A DNA stretch of 64,000 nucleotides from Macellibacteroides fermentans (GCF_013409575.1 NZ_JACCCY010000001.1:733501-797500); one strand, 5' to 3'; positions 16,463 through 26,248 are shown, numbered from the stretch's first letter. A program made the numbers and translations. Notes: generated by a model from the letters alone, not told the origin.

Positions 16463-17923
16463 ATGAAGATTACAGATTTATCACCTGCTTTAGTATGGAA
16501 ATACTTCCACGAGGTAACACAGGTACCCCGTCCTTCAAAAAAAGAAGAAAAAATAATTAAGTATCTGGAAACCTTTGCAGCAGAACATAAAATTGCGATC
16601 AAAAAGGATGCAAGCGGTAATATCCTCATGTCGAAACCAGCTACACAAGGAAAAGAGAACGTACCTACGGTGATCTTACAATCACATGTGGACATGGTTT
16701 GTGAAAAGAACAATGGAACGGAACACGATTTTGACAACGATCCTATTGAGACGATTGTTGAAAACGGATGGCTTCGCGCAAACGGCACTACTCTTGGAGC
16801 GGATAACGGTATTGGAGTTGCTGCAGAACTGGCATTGCTTGCATCAAACGATATTGAACATGGTCCTATTGAATGTTTGTTTACTGTAGACGAAGAAACC
16901 GGACTTACAGGTGCCAAGATGTTGGAGAAGGGATTCCTTACAGGTAATATTTTATTAAATCTTGATAGCGAAGACGAAGGAGAAATCTTTATGGGTTGCG
17001 CAGGAGGTAAGGATACGGCTGCAACGTTCACATATACTCCGCAGGCTGCACCAGAAGGAATGTTTTATTTCCGTATAGATGTAAAAGGATTAAACGGCGG
17101 ACATTCGGGTGGAGAAATACATAAACAATTAGGTAATGCAAACAAAATTCTTGTTCGTTATCTGTTCCTGCTAAAAAAGGAAATAGGTTCTTTAGTCCTT
17201 TGCAGCATCGACGGAGGAAATCTGCGTAACGCAATTGCCCGCGAAGCACATGCTGTTGTGGGAGTTCCTTACAATGCAAAAGAAAGTGTAAGGGTTTTAC
17301 TAAATCATTTTACGACAGACATTGAAAATGAATTAAAACATGTAGACACCAACGTTAAGTTATTGCTTGAATCGGCTGAAAAGCCTGCTTTCTGTATTGA
17401 CGAAACAACGGCTACAAATCTTATCTACTCAATGCATGCTTGTCCGCACGGCGTTTTAGGCATGAGCCAGGATATCGAAGACCTTGTTGAAACCTCTACA
17501 AATCTGGCTTCTGTTAAAATGAAGGAAGGAAATACAATTGTAGTTGGAACCAGTCAGCGTAGCTCCATCGATTCATGCAAAGTTTATGCTGCCAATATGG
17601 TGGCATCTACCTTCCTGCTTGCCGGAGCTTCTGTTGCGCACGGCGATGGATATCCGGGATGGGCTCCTAACCCAAATTCGGCGATTCTGCAGGTGGCTCA
17701 AGATGCATACAAACGTCTTTTTAACAAAGAAGCCAAAATAAAAGCGATACATGCAGGTCTGGAATGCGGACTTTTCCTCGAAAAATATCCACAGTTGGAT
17801 ATGATCTCTTTCGGTCCAACCCTGCGAGATGTTCACTCACCCAACGAACGCATCGAAATTGCAACTGTTCAATTGTGGTGGGATCATTTACTTGAAGTAT
17901 TAAAAAGCGTTCCTGCAAAATAA
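16463..17923 (+). CDS. pepD: Aminoacyl-histidine dipeptidase (M20C, PepD/carnosinase-type)
   Basis: Cytosolic zinc dipeptidase that splits Xaa-His and other dipeptides, 486 aa, full length. Catalytic-domain metal residues are visible: His75 and Asp77 in SHVDMVCEKN, Asp114 in LGADNG, Glu144-Glu145 in VDEETGLTG, and Asp168 in LNLDSEDEGE. The lid domain holds GGHSGGEIH. The end (AIHAGLECGLFLEKYPQ and GPTLRDVHSPNERI) is classic for M20C. Single gene with a good terminator. With the S9 peptidase upstream it fits a peptide-consuming lifestyle. Confidence 0.96.
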   Translation: MKITDLSPALVWKYFHEVTQVPRPSKKEEKIIKYLETFAAEHKIAIKKDASGNILMSKPATQGKENVPTVILQSHVDMVCEKNNGTEHDFDNDPIETIVENGWLRANGTTLGADNGIGVAAELALLASNDIEHGPIECLFTVDEETGLTGAKMLEKGFLTGNILLNLDSEDEGEIFMGCAGGKDTAATFTYTPQAAPEGMFYFRIDVKGLNGGHSGGEIHKQLGNANKILVRYLFLLKKEIGSLVLCSIDGGNLRNAIAREAHAVVGVPYNAKESVRVLLNHFTTDIENELKHVDTNVKLLLESAEKPAFCIDETTATNLIYSMHACPHGVLGMSQDIEDLVETSTNLASVKMKEGNTIVVGTSQRSSIDSCKVYAANMVASTFLLAGASVAHGDGYPGWAPNPNSAILQVAQDAYKRLFNKEAKIKAIHAGLECGLFLEKYPQLDMISFGPTLRDVHSPNERIEIATVQLWWDHLLEVLKSVPAK

Positions 17924-17947
17924 TTAAGGTTATGCTACGTTAAAATA

Positions 17948-17984
17948 AACAAGGCTGGGTTTCTTTCCGGAGCCCGGCCTTGTT
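17948..17984 (+). terminator. Terminator after pepD
   Basis: AACAAGGCTGGG pairs with CCCGGCCTTGTT (one G-T pair) around a 13-nt loop. Confidence 0.72.
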
Positions 17985-18032
17985 GCATATAAACATAATA
18001 GATTCTTAAAGAAGTTTCAAAAGATTATGATC

Positions 18033-19493
18033 ATGAAAAAAGGGCTGATTTTCGTTTCTGTTTTACTTGCCGTACTAAGTCAACTGGTAACCGGTTGCGA
18101 TGGTATGGACGAAAATTATGCTACTGGCTCGAACTATAACTTACGGTTCTCAACTGATACGGTTTCCTTCGACACGATCTTCAGTACCATTGGTTCAACT
18201 ACCAAACAATTCATGGTGTATAATATTTTTGATAAACCGCTTAATATTCAATCTATAGAACTGGCTCAGGGAGAAAAAAAAGGATTCAGGATTAATGTGG
18301 ATGGTTTAAAAGGGACTAATTTTCAGGATGTGGAGGTAAGGCCAAATGATAGTTTATATGTTTTTATTGAAGTGACTGTAAATCCCAACGGAACAAATCA
18401 ACCCTTACTGATAGAGGATTCTGTAATCTTCACTACCAACGGAGTCAGACAAGCTGTAAAACTACAAGCCTTCGGACAAGATGTAGTGCTTTGCAAAGGA
18501 GGAACAATTCTCGCAAAAGACACTCTTTTAACATCCAAACAACCCTATCTCGTATATGACAGTCTGGTTATAGCCAAAGACGCTACTGTGACACTCGAAC
18601 AGGGAACCCGTATTTTTATGCACGATAAAGCTGATCTGATTGTACGTGGAACCTTGATTGCCAAAGGTACCCGGACGGCTCCCATCATTATAAGGGGCGA
18701 CCGCCTTGATAAATTATTAGACAATCTGCCATACGATCTGATTCCTGACCAATGGGGAGGAATCTATTTTGCGTCTACTAGTTATGGAAGTATCCTTGAT
18801 CATGTAGTTGTGCGTAACGGAAGCAGCGGCATTACAATGATGCAGGCAGATCCCGAAAAAAGCAAGTTGATTATCGGGAACTCTCAAATTACCAATTCCG
18901 ACGGATATCTTTTTTCTGCAGTCAATTGTAATATTGAGGCTTATAATACCGAATTCAGTAATTCAGGAGAGGCAGTAGTTATGCTTGTAGGAGGCCGATA
19001 TAGTTTTACTCATTGTACACTTGCTAATAATTTTGCTTTTGGTGCACGTACGGTACCTACTCTCATTTTGTCGAACAATCTTACCAATGCCGAAAACAAG
19101 GTTGTCCTTTATCCACTTCAGAAAGCCGACTTTCAAAATTGCATTATCGATGGAAACCTTTCCTCCGGCGAATTAGCATTGTATTATCAGCAAGGAACAA
19201 GTCAGGATGCATTCAACTATCAATTCACCAATTGTCTCATAAAAAGCAAGGAGGAGGCTAATGTTCACTTTACTGATATTCTTTGGGGTACAAGTCCCGG
19301 TTACCGTCTATCTGGTGAGGCAGGTGATTACCGCTACGACTTCAGACCCGATTCAACATCCATTGTACGGGGTAAAGCTGCACGCTCATTTTCTGTAAAA
19401 TATCCATTGGATCGTTTTGGCGTAAACAGACTCAATGATAGCGACGGACCAGATATCGGTGCTTACGAATATATCCGCGAAGCTAATGAATAA
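18033..19493 (+). CDS. Lipoprotein with right-handed beta-helix repeats
   Basis: About 486 aa. Start taken at the second ATG (18033, MKKGLIF) because it gives a standard signal sequence; the ATG at 18027 adds two residues. The lipobox LVTGC makes it a lipoprotein. An Ig-like N-terminal region (about 40-150) precedes a parallel beta-helix (about 160-420) with strands such as ATVTLEQGTRIFMHDKADL and turns like SSGITMM. The end, GPDIGAYEY, is the usual closing motif of Bacteroidetes beta-helix surface proteins. Its stop overlaps the start of the next gene by 8 bp. Function not known; carbohydrate or matrix binding is possible. Confidence 0.82.
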   Translation: MKKGLIFVSVLLAVLSQLVTGCDGMDENYATGSNYNLRFSTDTVSFDTIFSTIGSTTKQFMVYNIFDKPLNIQSIELAQGEKKGFRINVDGLKGTNFQDVEVRPNDSLYVFIEVTVNPNGTNQPLLIEDSVIFTTNGVRQAVKLQAFGQDVVLCKGGTILAKDTLLTSKQPYLVYDSLVIAKDATVTLEQGTRIFMHDKADLIVRGTLIAKGTRTAPIIIRGDRLDKLLDNLPYDLIPDQWGGIYFASTSYGSILDHVVVRNGSSGITMMQADPEKSKLIIGNSQITNSDGYLFSAVNCNIEAYNTEFSNSGEAVVMLVGGRYSFTHCTLANNFAFGARTVPTLILSNNLTNAENKVVLYPLQKADFQNCIIDGNLSSGELALYYQQGTSQDAFNYQFTNCLIKSKEEANVHFTDILWGTSPGYRLSGEAGDYRYDFRPDSTSIVRGKAARSFSVKYPLDRFGVNRLNDSDGPDIGAYEYIREANE

Positions 19494-20535
19494 ACGAGCC
19501 TGTATAACCTTAACTTGCCTGTTTATACTTTCTCTCGTACCACTAACTCGGTTATATGGACAGCGAACTTTTAGGGTGATGAGTTACAATGTGGAAAATT
19601 TGTTTGATTGCGAAGACGATCCCATAAAAGATGATCAGTCATTTTTACCCGATGGAATACTTAGATGGACCAAAGGACGATATTATCAAAAACTTCAACA
19701 GATAGCTAAAGTAATTACTGCGGCCGGCGAATGGCAAACACCAGCATTGGTTGGTCTATGCGAGGTGGAAAACGATTCCACCATCATACACCTGCTAAAT
19801 AAAACTCCTTTACGTCAACAAGACTACCGGTATTGTATGACCAACAGTCCGGATAATCGTGGAATCGACGTTGCTCTACTCTATCAACGCGATCAATTTG
19901 CATATATTGAACACCAATCTATCCGGATTAAATTTCGGAAACACCCAGACAAACGTTCGAGAGACATCCTTCGCGTAAGCGGTAAAATTCTTTCCGGTGA
20001 CACACTTGATGTACTTGTTTGCCACTTCCCAAGCCGTTCTGGAGGCGAAAAGGCCACTGAAGCAGACAGAATGGATGCGGCAAGAATGCTTCGTAATACC
20101 TGTGATTCGTTATTATTAAACCGTAAGAATCCTCAGTTTATAATTATGGGTGATTTCAACGACACTCCGTCTGACAAAAGCATTATCCATGGAATCAAAA
20201 CCATGTCTTATCCTTCTGATACCACCTCTGCCCACTCTCTTTATAATTTATTTTCAAATTCAGAGCAATTAGCAAAACCCGGATCCCATAAATACCAGGG
20301 AGAATGGGCTCAGCTGGATCAGATTATTGTTACCGGCACACTGCTTGATTCGCGGAATCCTATGCATCTTATACCGGGAAGCAACCGGTTATTTACTCCT
20401 CAATTTCTCTTTAAAACCGACAAAACCTATCATGGAACAAGACCTTTCCGCACCTATTATGGATATAAATATGAGGGAGGTTATAGTGATCATTTGCCTT
20501 TACTTGTAGATTTTTCCTTACCTTTGGCTCCTTAA
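19486..20535 (+). CDS. Exported endonuclease/exonuclease/phosphatase-family protein
   Basis: 349 aa from the ATG at 19486; an upstream ATG at 19435 lies well inside the preceding gene and would bury the signal peptide, so it is rejected. Signal peptide about residues 1-26 (ITLTCLFILSLVPLTRLYGQ). The EEP fold is seen from RTFRVMSYNVENLFD (catalytic Asn), through LCEVEND (Glu), the HFPSR block, IIMGDFND (Asp/Asn) and the closing SDHLPLLVDF (Asp-His pair). Such enzymes cut phosphodiesters or phosphomonoesters in nucleic acids, lipids or sugars; the substrate is unknown. Overlaps the beta-helix lipoprotein gene and is followed 18 bp later by the M23 gene. Confidence 0.88.
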   Translation: MNKRACITLTCLFILSLVPLTRLYGQRTFRVMSYNVENLFDCEDDPIKDDQSFLPDGILRWTKGRYYQKLQQIAKVITAAGEWQTPALVGLCEVENDSTIIHLLNKTPLRQQDYRYCMTNSPDNRGIDVALLYQRDQFAYIEHQSIRIKFRKHPDKRSRDILRVSGKILSGDTLDVLVCHFPSRSGGEKATEADRMDAARMLRNTCDSLLLNRKNPQFIIMGDFNDTPSDKSIIHGIKTMSYPSDTTSAHSLYNLFSNSEQLAKPGSHKYQGEWAQLDQIIVTGTLLDSRNPMHLIPGSNRLFTPQFLFKTDKTYHGTRPFRTYYGYKYEGGYSDHLPLLVDFSLPLAP

Positions 20536-20553
20536 TTATTAAAAAAAAGATAC

Positions 20554-22248
20554 ATGTTACGATATATACCTCTATGCTTCTGCCTGCTGACGGGAGCAGC
20601 CGGAGTTCACGTCAACGCTCAAGATACTCCTTTAAGGGCTCCCATGGATATCCCCCTGTATTTGAGCGGTAATTTTGGAGAATTCAGAAGCAATCATTTT
20701 CATTCGGGAATCGACTTTAAAACACAAGGAGTGGTTGGAAAACCTGTTTATGCTGTATATGATGGCTATATTTCCCGCGTGCTGGTAAGTCCCTGGGGAT
20801 TTGGGAAAGCACTCTACATGACACATCCAAATGGTATGACTACGGTATATGGCCACATCAAAGGCTTTACAAAGGAGGTCGAGGACTATATCCGCAAACA
20901 ACAGTATAAGCGTGAATCATTCAGTGTTGACCTACAATTACCTGAAGACCTTTTTCCAGTAAAAAAAGGTGACTTGATTGCCTATAGCGGCAATGAGGGA
21001 ACTTCGGCCGGTCCTCACCTGCATTTTGAAATACGTGATACAGAGACAGAGGAGACTATGGACCCCATCCCGTTCTATAAAAGTCGGCTCAAAGATAATC
21101 GCCCCCCCCGCTTGCAAGGATTAATGGTTTATCCTGTAGCTCAAAAAGGGAGTATAAACGGTAAAGTGGAGAAGCAGGCCGTCAGACTCGCGACCGATAA
21201 ATCAGGAAAACAAAGGATTGTTGGAAAAATTGAAGCGTGGGGAGAGGTAGGCTTTGCTATCAAAGCCTATGATTACATGAACGAAACAGGAAATATTTAT
21301 GGGATAAAGGAAGTGATTCTTACGGTAGATGATCAAGAGGTGTTTCGAAGCAATCTGGATCGTTATGCTTTCCCTGAAACCCGTTACATAAATAGCCTGA
21401 TTGATTATGAAGAATGGAAACAACACAGGGCTTTTTTCTCAAAATCTTTTGTTGAACCAGGCAATAAACTACGTTTCATTGAAAGTAAAAACCGGGGAGT
21501 ACTGACGATAAAAGAAGAACGAACCTATATGATTAGCTATCTTCTAAAGGATGCCTATGGTAATTCCACACACTTCTCGTTTGAAGTAAATGGAAAAAAA
21601 CAAGATATTCCCAAAGTAAAAAAGCCTGAGGGAACAGAACACTTTTCATGGTCGGGAGACAATCGTTTTGGAGCCAAAGGAGTACGTTTACATATTCCTA
21701 AAGGAAATCTATACACCGACTTCTTTTTTGAATACAGTGTAAAAGAAGACGAAAATGCACTTAGTGCCACACATACTTTACATAATCCGTTGGTACCATT
21801 ACACAAGGAGGCAGAATTATCAATCAAAATACAAAAAGATTCTCTTGAAAACAAAAATCAATACGGGATGGTGTACCTAAACAAAGGGCACCGCACCTGG
21901 AAGGGGGGCACCTACCGTAATGGTTGGATAGATACAAAAATTCGTGATTTGGGAACCTATACAGTGATGCAAGATACCGTTCCTCCCAAGATAATCCCTG
22001 TTGCTCCGGCTCAGTGGGTTTCAAAGCGAGCGATTGCTTTCAGGGTTTCTGACAACCTGAGTGGTATGGAGATTTATCGTGGAGAGATTGATGGCGAATT
22101 TGCATTATTCGAATATGATGGAAGTAAAGGCCTGATTACCTATAAATTTGATCCATCCAGATTATCCAGAGGCAAACATTCACTTACTTTTGTTGTGACT
22201 GATGCATGTGGTAATACCAGCAAATATTCAACAAGCTTTACCTGGTAA
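20554..22248 (+). CDS. Exported M23-family metallopeptidase
   Basis: 564 aa, signal peptide cut near residue 22 (HVNAQ). The LytM/M23 domain is near the N-terminus: His50 and Asp54 in HFHSGIDF, then His155 and His157 in GPHLHFEIRD, the four residues needed for zinc and catalysis. About 370 further residues form beta-rich domains, ending in an Ig-like segment (VSDNLSGMEIYRGEIDGEF). It is likely a peptidoglycan endopeptidase or a divisome/envelope factor. Last gene of a three-gene plus-strand run (lipoprotein, EEP protein, M23). Confidence 0.9.
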   Translation: MLRYIPLCFCLLTGAAGVHVNAQDTPLRAPMDIPLYLSGNFGEFRSNHFHSGIDFKTQGVVGKPVYAVYDGYISRVLVSPWGFGKALYMTHPNGMTTVYGHIKGFTKEVEDYIRKQQYKRESFSVDLQLPEDLFPVKKGDLIAYSGNEGTSAGPHLHFEIRDTETEETMDPIPFYKSRLKDNRPPRLQGLMVYPVAQKGSINGKVEKQAVRLATDKSGKQRIVGKIEAWGEVGFAIKAYDYMNETGNIYGIKEVILTVDDQEVFRSNLDRYAFPETRYINSLIDYEEWKQHRAFFSKSFVEPGNKLRFIESKNRGVLTIKEERTYMISYLLKDAYGNSTHFSFEVNGKKQDIPKVKKPEGTEHFSWSGDNRFGAKGVRLHIPKGNLYTDFFFEYSVKEDENALSATHTLHNPLVPLHKEAELSIKIQKDSLENKNQYGMVYLNKGHRTWKGGTYRNGWIDTKIRDLGTYTVMQDTVPPKIIPVAPAQWVSKRAIAFRVSDNLSGMEIYRGEIDGEFALFEYDGSKGLITYKFDPSRLSRGKHSLTFVVTDACGNTSKYSTSFTW

Positions 22249-22281
22249 AATGGTTTTGATCCCAAATTATAGGGTAGATAA

Positions 22282-22311
22282 TTTGAGTAAACCAATTATT
22301 TTGTATCTTTG
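22282..22311 (+). promoter_or_regulatory. Phosphohexomutase promoter: -33 TTTG, -7 TATCTTTG
   Basis: TTTG at 22282-22285, an 18-nt gap, TATCTTTG at 22304-22311. The TTG that would open the longest frame (22309) is part of this box, which decides for the ATG at 22348. Confidence 0.7.
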
Positions 22312-22347
22312 AATTCAGAAAGAGTAGTAAATAAACATAGTAAAAAA

Positions 22348-24096
22348 ATGGAAAACAGCGATTTGTTAGCAATGGTAAGATCGAAAGCTCAAGGTTGGCT
22401 TTCTGAAAGCTATGACGCAGAAACACGTGCCGAAGTAAAACGGATGCTTGACAACGAAGATCCAAGCGAACTGATTGAAGCTTTTTATAAGGATCTTGAA
22501 TTCGGTACAGGCGGTCTTCGTGGAATTATGGGCGTTGGTTCCAACCGCATGAACATTTATACGGTGGGTGCGGCCACTCAGGGTTTATCCAATTACCTTA
22601 AAAAAGAATTTTCAAAATTACCGCAGATTAAAGTGGTAATCGGCCATGATTGCCGCAACAACAGCCGTAAGTTCGCTGAAATTTCGGCTGACATCTTCTC
22701 AGCAAATGGAATCAAGGCTTATATATTTGAAGATCTTCGTCCTACTCCCGAGATGTCTTATGCTATCCGAAAACTTGGATGTCAGAGCGGAATCATTCTT
22801 ACAGCTTCACACAATCCAAAAGAATACAATGGATATAAAGCATATTGGGATGATGGAGCACAGATGATCGCTCCTCACGACCGCAATACCATTGCAGAAG
22901 TCAACCAGATAAGAAATGCCGGAGAGATTAAGTTCAAAGGTAATAAGTCGCTTATAGAAGTAATCGGAAAAGAGATGGATCAGCGGTATATTAACGACCT
23001 CACAACCATATCTCTTTCTCCTGAATCAATCGCACGCCACAAGGATATGAAGATTGTATATACTCCTATTCACGGTACAGGTGTCGAAATTGTTCCTGCT
23101 GCGTTGAAAGCCTTCGGTTTTACAAATATTATCCATGTCCCCGAACAAGATATAATTAGTGGTGATTTTCCAACAGTAATCTCTCCAAACCCGGAAGAGC
23201 CGGCTGCATTAGCTATGGCTGTACAGCGGGCAAAAGACACAGATGCAGAACTAGTATTGGCTACCGACCCGGATGCAGACCGAGTGGGAGCAGCCGTAAA
23301 GAACAACGAAGGAGAATGGGTGTTGCTTAACGGAAATCAAACTGCACTCATGTTTGTGTATTATCTGATTACCCGTTGGAAAGAGCTGGGTAAAATTAAA
23401 GGAAACGAATATATTGTAAAAACGATTGTTTCAACCGAACTGATCCGTACCATTGCTGAACGTAACGGCGTTGAACTTTATGACGTGTACACCGGGTTCA
23501 AATGGATAGCTGCCATTATGAAAGATAATGAAGGCAAGAAGACCTTTATAGGTGGTGGCGAAGAAAGTTACGGATTCCTTTGTGAAGATTTTGTCCGCGA
23601 CAAAGATGCTGTTTCTGCCTGTACGATGCTTGCAGAGACTGCAGCCTGGGCTAAAGACAAGGGTCTGACTCTCTATCAATTGCTTCAAAACATCTATGTA
23701 GAATATGGTTTTTCTAAAGAAGCAGGCATTTCTGTTGTGAAGAAAGGTAAATCTGGTGCCGAAGAAATTGAAGCTATGATGAAGCACTTCCGCGAAAATC
23801 CACTTACGCAAATTGCAGGCTCCAATGTTACTTACGTGTACGACTATGCTACACTTAAAGGATTAAGCGTGGCCGAAAACGAAAAGATTACCCTTGATAT
23901 GCCTACAACATCGAATGTAATCCAGTATTTTACAGAAGATAATACCAAAGTATCTATCAGACCTTCCGGAACGGAGCCAAAAATTAAATTCTACTGCGAA
24001 GTACATTCCAAAGTAAAAAATCTGGAAGAACTGCCCGCCGCAGAATTAGCAGCTCAGGAAAAGATCAACCAGATCAAGATATCTCTGGGTATCTGA
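22348..24096 (+). CDS. Phospho-sugar mutase (phosphoglucomutase/phosphomannomutase family)
   Basis: 582 aa, alpha-D-phosphohexomutase family, converting hexose 6-phosphates and 1-phosphates in the cytosol. Key segments: the GTGGLRG substrate loop, catalytic phosphoserine in TASHNPKEYNGYKAYW, metal loop DPDADRVG, sugar-recognition loop GGGEESYGF and phosphate-binding RPSGTEPKIKFY near the end. The length and motifs fit the bacterial PGM type related to yeast/human PGM2 (phosphopentomutase possible). Start 22348 was chosen because the longer frame begins inside the promoter. Single gene with its own terminator. Confidence 0.94.
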   Translation: MENSDLLAMVRSKAQGWLSESYDAETRAEVKRMLDNEDPSELIEAFYKDLEFGTGGLRGIMGVGSNRMNIYTVGAATQGLSNYLKKEFSKLPQIKVVIGHDCRNNSRKFAEISADIFSANGIKAYIFEDLRPTPEMSYAIRKLGCQSGIILTASHNPKEYNGYKAYWDDGAQMIAPHDRNTIAEVNQIRNAGEIKFKGNKSLIEVIGKEMDQRYINDLTTISLSPESIARHKDMKIVYTPIHGTGVEIVPAALKAFGFTNIIHVPEQDIISGDFPTVISPNPEEPAALAMAVQRAKDTDAELVLATDPDADRVGAAVKNNEGEWVLLNGNQTALMFVYYLITRWKELGKIKGNEYIVKTIVSTELIRTIAERNGVELYDVYTGFKWIAAIMKDNEGKKTFIGGGEESYGFLCEDFVRDKDAVSACTMLAETAAWAKDKGLTLYQLLQNIYVEYGFSKEAGISVVKKGKSGAEEIEAMMKHFRENPLTQIAGSNVTYVYDYATLKGLSVAENEKITLDMPTTSNVIQYFTEDNTKVSIRPSGTEPKIKFYCEVHSKVKNLEELPAAELAAQEKINQIKISLGI

Positions 24097-24126
24097 TTTC
24101 TGGAATAATTTATATTTTTCTGAAAT

Positions 24127-24164
24127 AAACGGGAGTGTGCAGACAACTGCATACTCCCGTTTTT
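24127..24164 (+). terminator. Terminator after the phosphohexomutase gene
   Basis: AAACGGGAGTGTGCAG and CTGCATACTCCCGTTT (one G-T pair) with a tiny loop, then TTTTT. Confidence 0.88.
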
Positions 24165-24248
24165 ACATTGGAAAAAATGAGGACGTATTGCAATATGGAT
24201 ACGTATAATACGTTTATGTTATGATTAAATCCCAAATTCAAGGCTGCC

Positions 24249-24887
24249 ATGAATAAATTTCTATTTACTTGTTTGTTAGGAACACTTACTTTCCTACCAG
24301 CCGTATCGCAACAAACAAAGCATCTTACATCCAATCAATATGGAGTAAAGTACGGTACGATTCATTACAAATCGTCAAGTGTAATGAATTTCCCCGGTCA
24401 GCCTCCTCTCACAACCCATGTAACAGGAAAAGTTTGTTTTGACGAATATGGCAACAAACGGTCCAACTTATACACTGAAACCCAAGATGTGGCAGATTTT
24501 AAAGTAAGCAGAAATCTGCAAACGCTTTATCTTGACAACTACAAATACAGTATCGACCTTGATGCAAAAAAAGGAACAGAAGAGGTAATAAATGATCGCA
24601 TTGATAAAATTACCAATTATGACAATCCGGATGATTCTGACAAATCGCTGTATTCATTTACACTTACAGGTGCAGGTACTTTTTTAGACAAACCATGCAG
24701 ACTGTTTACAGTTACCGAAAAACAAAGAGCAGGAAGTGTTAGCAAAGTAACCGTATGGAACAATGTAGTACTAAAACGTGTAACTACGTCGCCTGTACTT
24801 AACTACACATTCGAGGTTACAAAGATTGATGAAAGCCAACCCGATTCAACCCTTCTCTCCATTCCCGACGAGATAATCATAGAATAG
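24249..24887 (+). CDS. Hypothetical exported protein, 212 aa
   Basis: Not recognised. Signal peptide about residues 1-20 (FTCLLGTLTFLPAVSQQ). The mature part is beta-rich with repeated strand patterns (YGVKYGTIHYKSSS, KVCFDEYGNKRSN, NLQTLYLDNYKYSIDL) and looks like an outer-membrane-lipoprotein-carrier (LolA-like) fold or DUF4412-type periplasmic domain, but that is only a resemblance. Single gene; the upstream region has repeated ACGTAT words near 24185-24215 but no clear -7 box. Confidence 0.7.
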   Translation: MNKFLFTCLLGTLTFLPAVSQQTKHLTSNQYGVKYGTIHYKSSSVMNFPGQPPLTTHVTGKVCFDEYGNKRSNLYTETQDVADFKVSRNLQTLYLDNYKYSIDLDAKKGTEEVINDRIDKITNYDNPDDSDKSLYSFTLTGAGTFLDKPCRLFTVTEKQRAGSVSKVTVWNNVVLKRVTTSPVLNYTFEVTKIDESQPDSTLLSIPDEIIIE

Positions 24888-24922
24888 CAAAGTAGTCCGA
24901 TAATTGGAGTTTATACGCAAAA

Positions 24923-24958
24923 GAGGCCATAAAGTTGCTGACAACAATTTATGGCCTC
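24923..24958. terminator. Hairpin between convergent genes
   Basis: GAGGCCATAAA and TTTATGGCCTC, 11-bp perfect stem, 14-nt loop; on the minus strand TTTT follows. Likely shared terminator of the hypothetical (+) and PHP (-) genes. Confidence 0.7.
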
Positions 24959-25000
24959 GAAAAAAATAACAAAAACGAGAAAAGCCGGAGAGCTTTCGGT

Positions 25001-26083
25001 TTACAACGGATAGCTATATTGCATTCCGATGTTTGGTTTTACAAGTAAATTGGTTACTTCAAAATTTATATTACCACTTTTAACCCCGTTATTTAATTTT
25101 ATATTTATTGCATGTGTTCCATGAGGTTTAATTTCATATTCACGAAAATAAACAAGATTTATATCATGAGCTGTTTTCTTTAATTTAAATGGCAGGTCGG
25201 TTTTATTTCTTAAGACAATACGTACATTCTTTTCGCTCTTGTCTACACTCAATATCTCAATAGAGTTTTCAAATAACTCTTTAACATAGTCCTCTTCACC
25301 TACGATCTTGTCTTGGAAATAAACAACAGTTCGTCTGTTTTCCAATGCTTCTCTGATTCCTTGAACTGAATTATCCCGCACAAATACCAACGTCATTGGT
25401 CGGTGCTCTCCTTTCGCAAAATCATAATCTGCCTGAATCGGAGCATGAATATCTGTATTTCCAAGCATCGTAAGCTTCTTATCCAAACACCATTGATGCG
25501 CTTCCGGAGAATAGTCATTTCCATTCACCACCTCTATACCATGCATGTAACCTCCATCAAATAATTCAGAGTGTTCTTTCCACCATAATGTTGTATCCGG
25601 CTGCTGTGCATCCCATCCCGGATGATTCCAAAATATAAAGGCTTTTTGTTTCTTGGCAGCCCTAAACGCATCCATATAGTTTGGAGTATCGAGAGAATCA
25701 CAGTTGGAAAGGAATAATGCATTAGAGTGACCCGGAGGCATGGAACGAGTTATTTCACTTCCCTTAATAACTGTAACACCTTTACCTTTTGCATATTTTT
25801 CAGCGATATCATAAGAGCGGTTAAATGAGGCCTTGATATCATCTTTATGCGGACGATATTCTATGTGGTCTGAGATAGCAATCACATCGAGCCCTTCCCG
25901 GTAAGCTTCATCGACACGTACCGTAGGCCAAACCAATCCATCAGAAAAAACTGTGTGAATATGAAAATCACATTTCAAAACTTTGTATCCGTTTAGTTCC
26001 GGCAGACGAAGATCTGTTCTTATCTGAGCAGATAAATTGAAGGTTAATCCAAGTAAAAAAAGAAAGGAAAGTAATTTTTTCAT
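25001..26083 (-). CDS. Exported PHP-domain phosphoesterase
   Basis: 360 aa with a signal peptide (LLSFLFLLGLTFNLSAQ). The PHP metal-binding motifs are in order: DFHIHTVFSDG near residue 40, AISDHIEYRP, KGSEITR, FWNHPGW and GNTDIHAP. A C-terminal beta domain (about 275-360) is unassigned. PHP domains hydrolyse phosphoesters with a trinuclear metal centre; exported members with this layout occur widely in Bacteroidales and are annotated as phosphodiesterases. The substrate is unknown. Single gene, with a -7 box 35 bp upstream. Confidence 0.87.
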   Translation of the reverse strand: MKKLLSFLFLLGLTFNLSAQIRTDLRLPELNGYKVLKCDFHIHTVFSDGLVWPTVRVDEAYREGLDVIAISDHIEYRPHKDDIKASFNRSYDIAEKYAKGKGVTVIKGSEITRSMPPGHSNALFLSNCDSLDTPNYMDAFRAAKKQKAFIFWNHPGWDAQQPDTTLWWKEHSELFDGGYMHGIEVVNGNDYSPEAHQWCLDKKLTMLGNTDIHAPIQADYDFAKGEHRPMTLVFVRDNSVQGIREALENRRTVVYFQDKIVGEEDYVKELFENSIEILSVDKSEKNVRIVLRNKTDLPFKLKKTAHDINLVYFREYEIKPHGTHAINIKLNNGVKSGNINFEVTNLLVKPNIGMQYSYPL

Positions 26084-26117
26084 CTTAATCAGGTATTAAA
26101 TAAGGTTATCAATGCAA

Positions 26118-26125
26118 CAAAAATA
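26118..26125 (-). promoter_or_regulatory. -7 box TATTTTTG for the PHP gene
   Basis: Plus-strand CAAAAATA; exact TAnnTTTG match. A CAAA at 26148-26151 would be the -33 with a 22-nt gap, slightly long. Confidence 0.45.
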
Positions 26126-26201
26126 GGGAATAATTTACAAATCGGTACAAATAATATAAAAGAAAATAATTAATTATCAGAAGCTATGTTGCTAAAGTTT
26201 A

Positions 26202-26209
26202 TATTTTTG
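26202..26209 (+). promoter_or_regulatory. -7 box TATTTTTG for the GNAT remnant
   Basis: 40 bp before the ATG at 26249; lies inside the longer frame opened by the ATG at 26186, favouring the later start. Confidence 0.45.
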
Positions 26210-26248
26210 CGAGAATATAATTCTAATATAAAACTTAAAGAAAAGATT

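Noticed and set aside
16453..17031. 192-codon minus-strand frame opposite pepD
   Set aside because: Shadow of pepD, Ser/Pro-rich mirror translation, no promoter or neighbour support.
19435..19485. Upstream ATG of the EEP-family gene
   Set aside because: Lies deep within the preceding gene and would put 17 residues before a good signal peptide; the ATG at 19486 is better.
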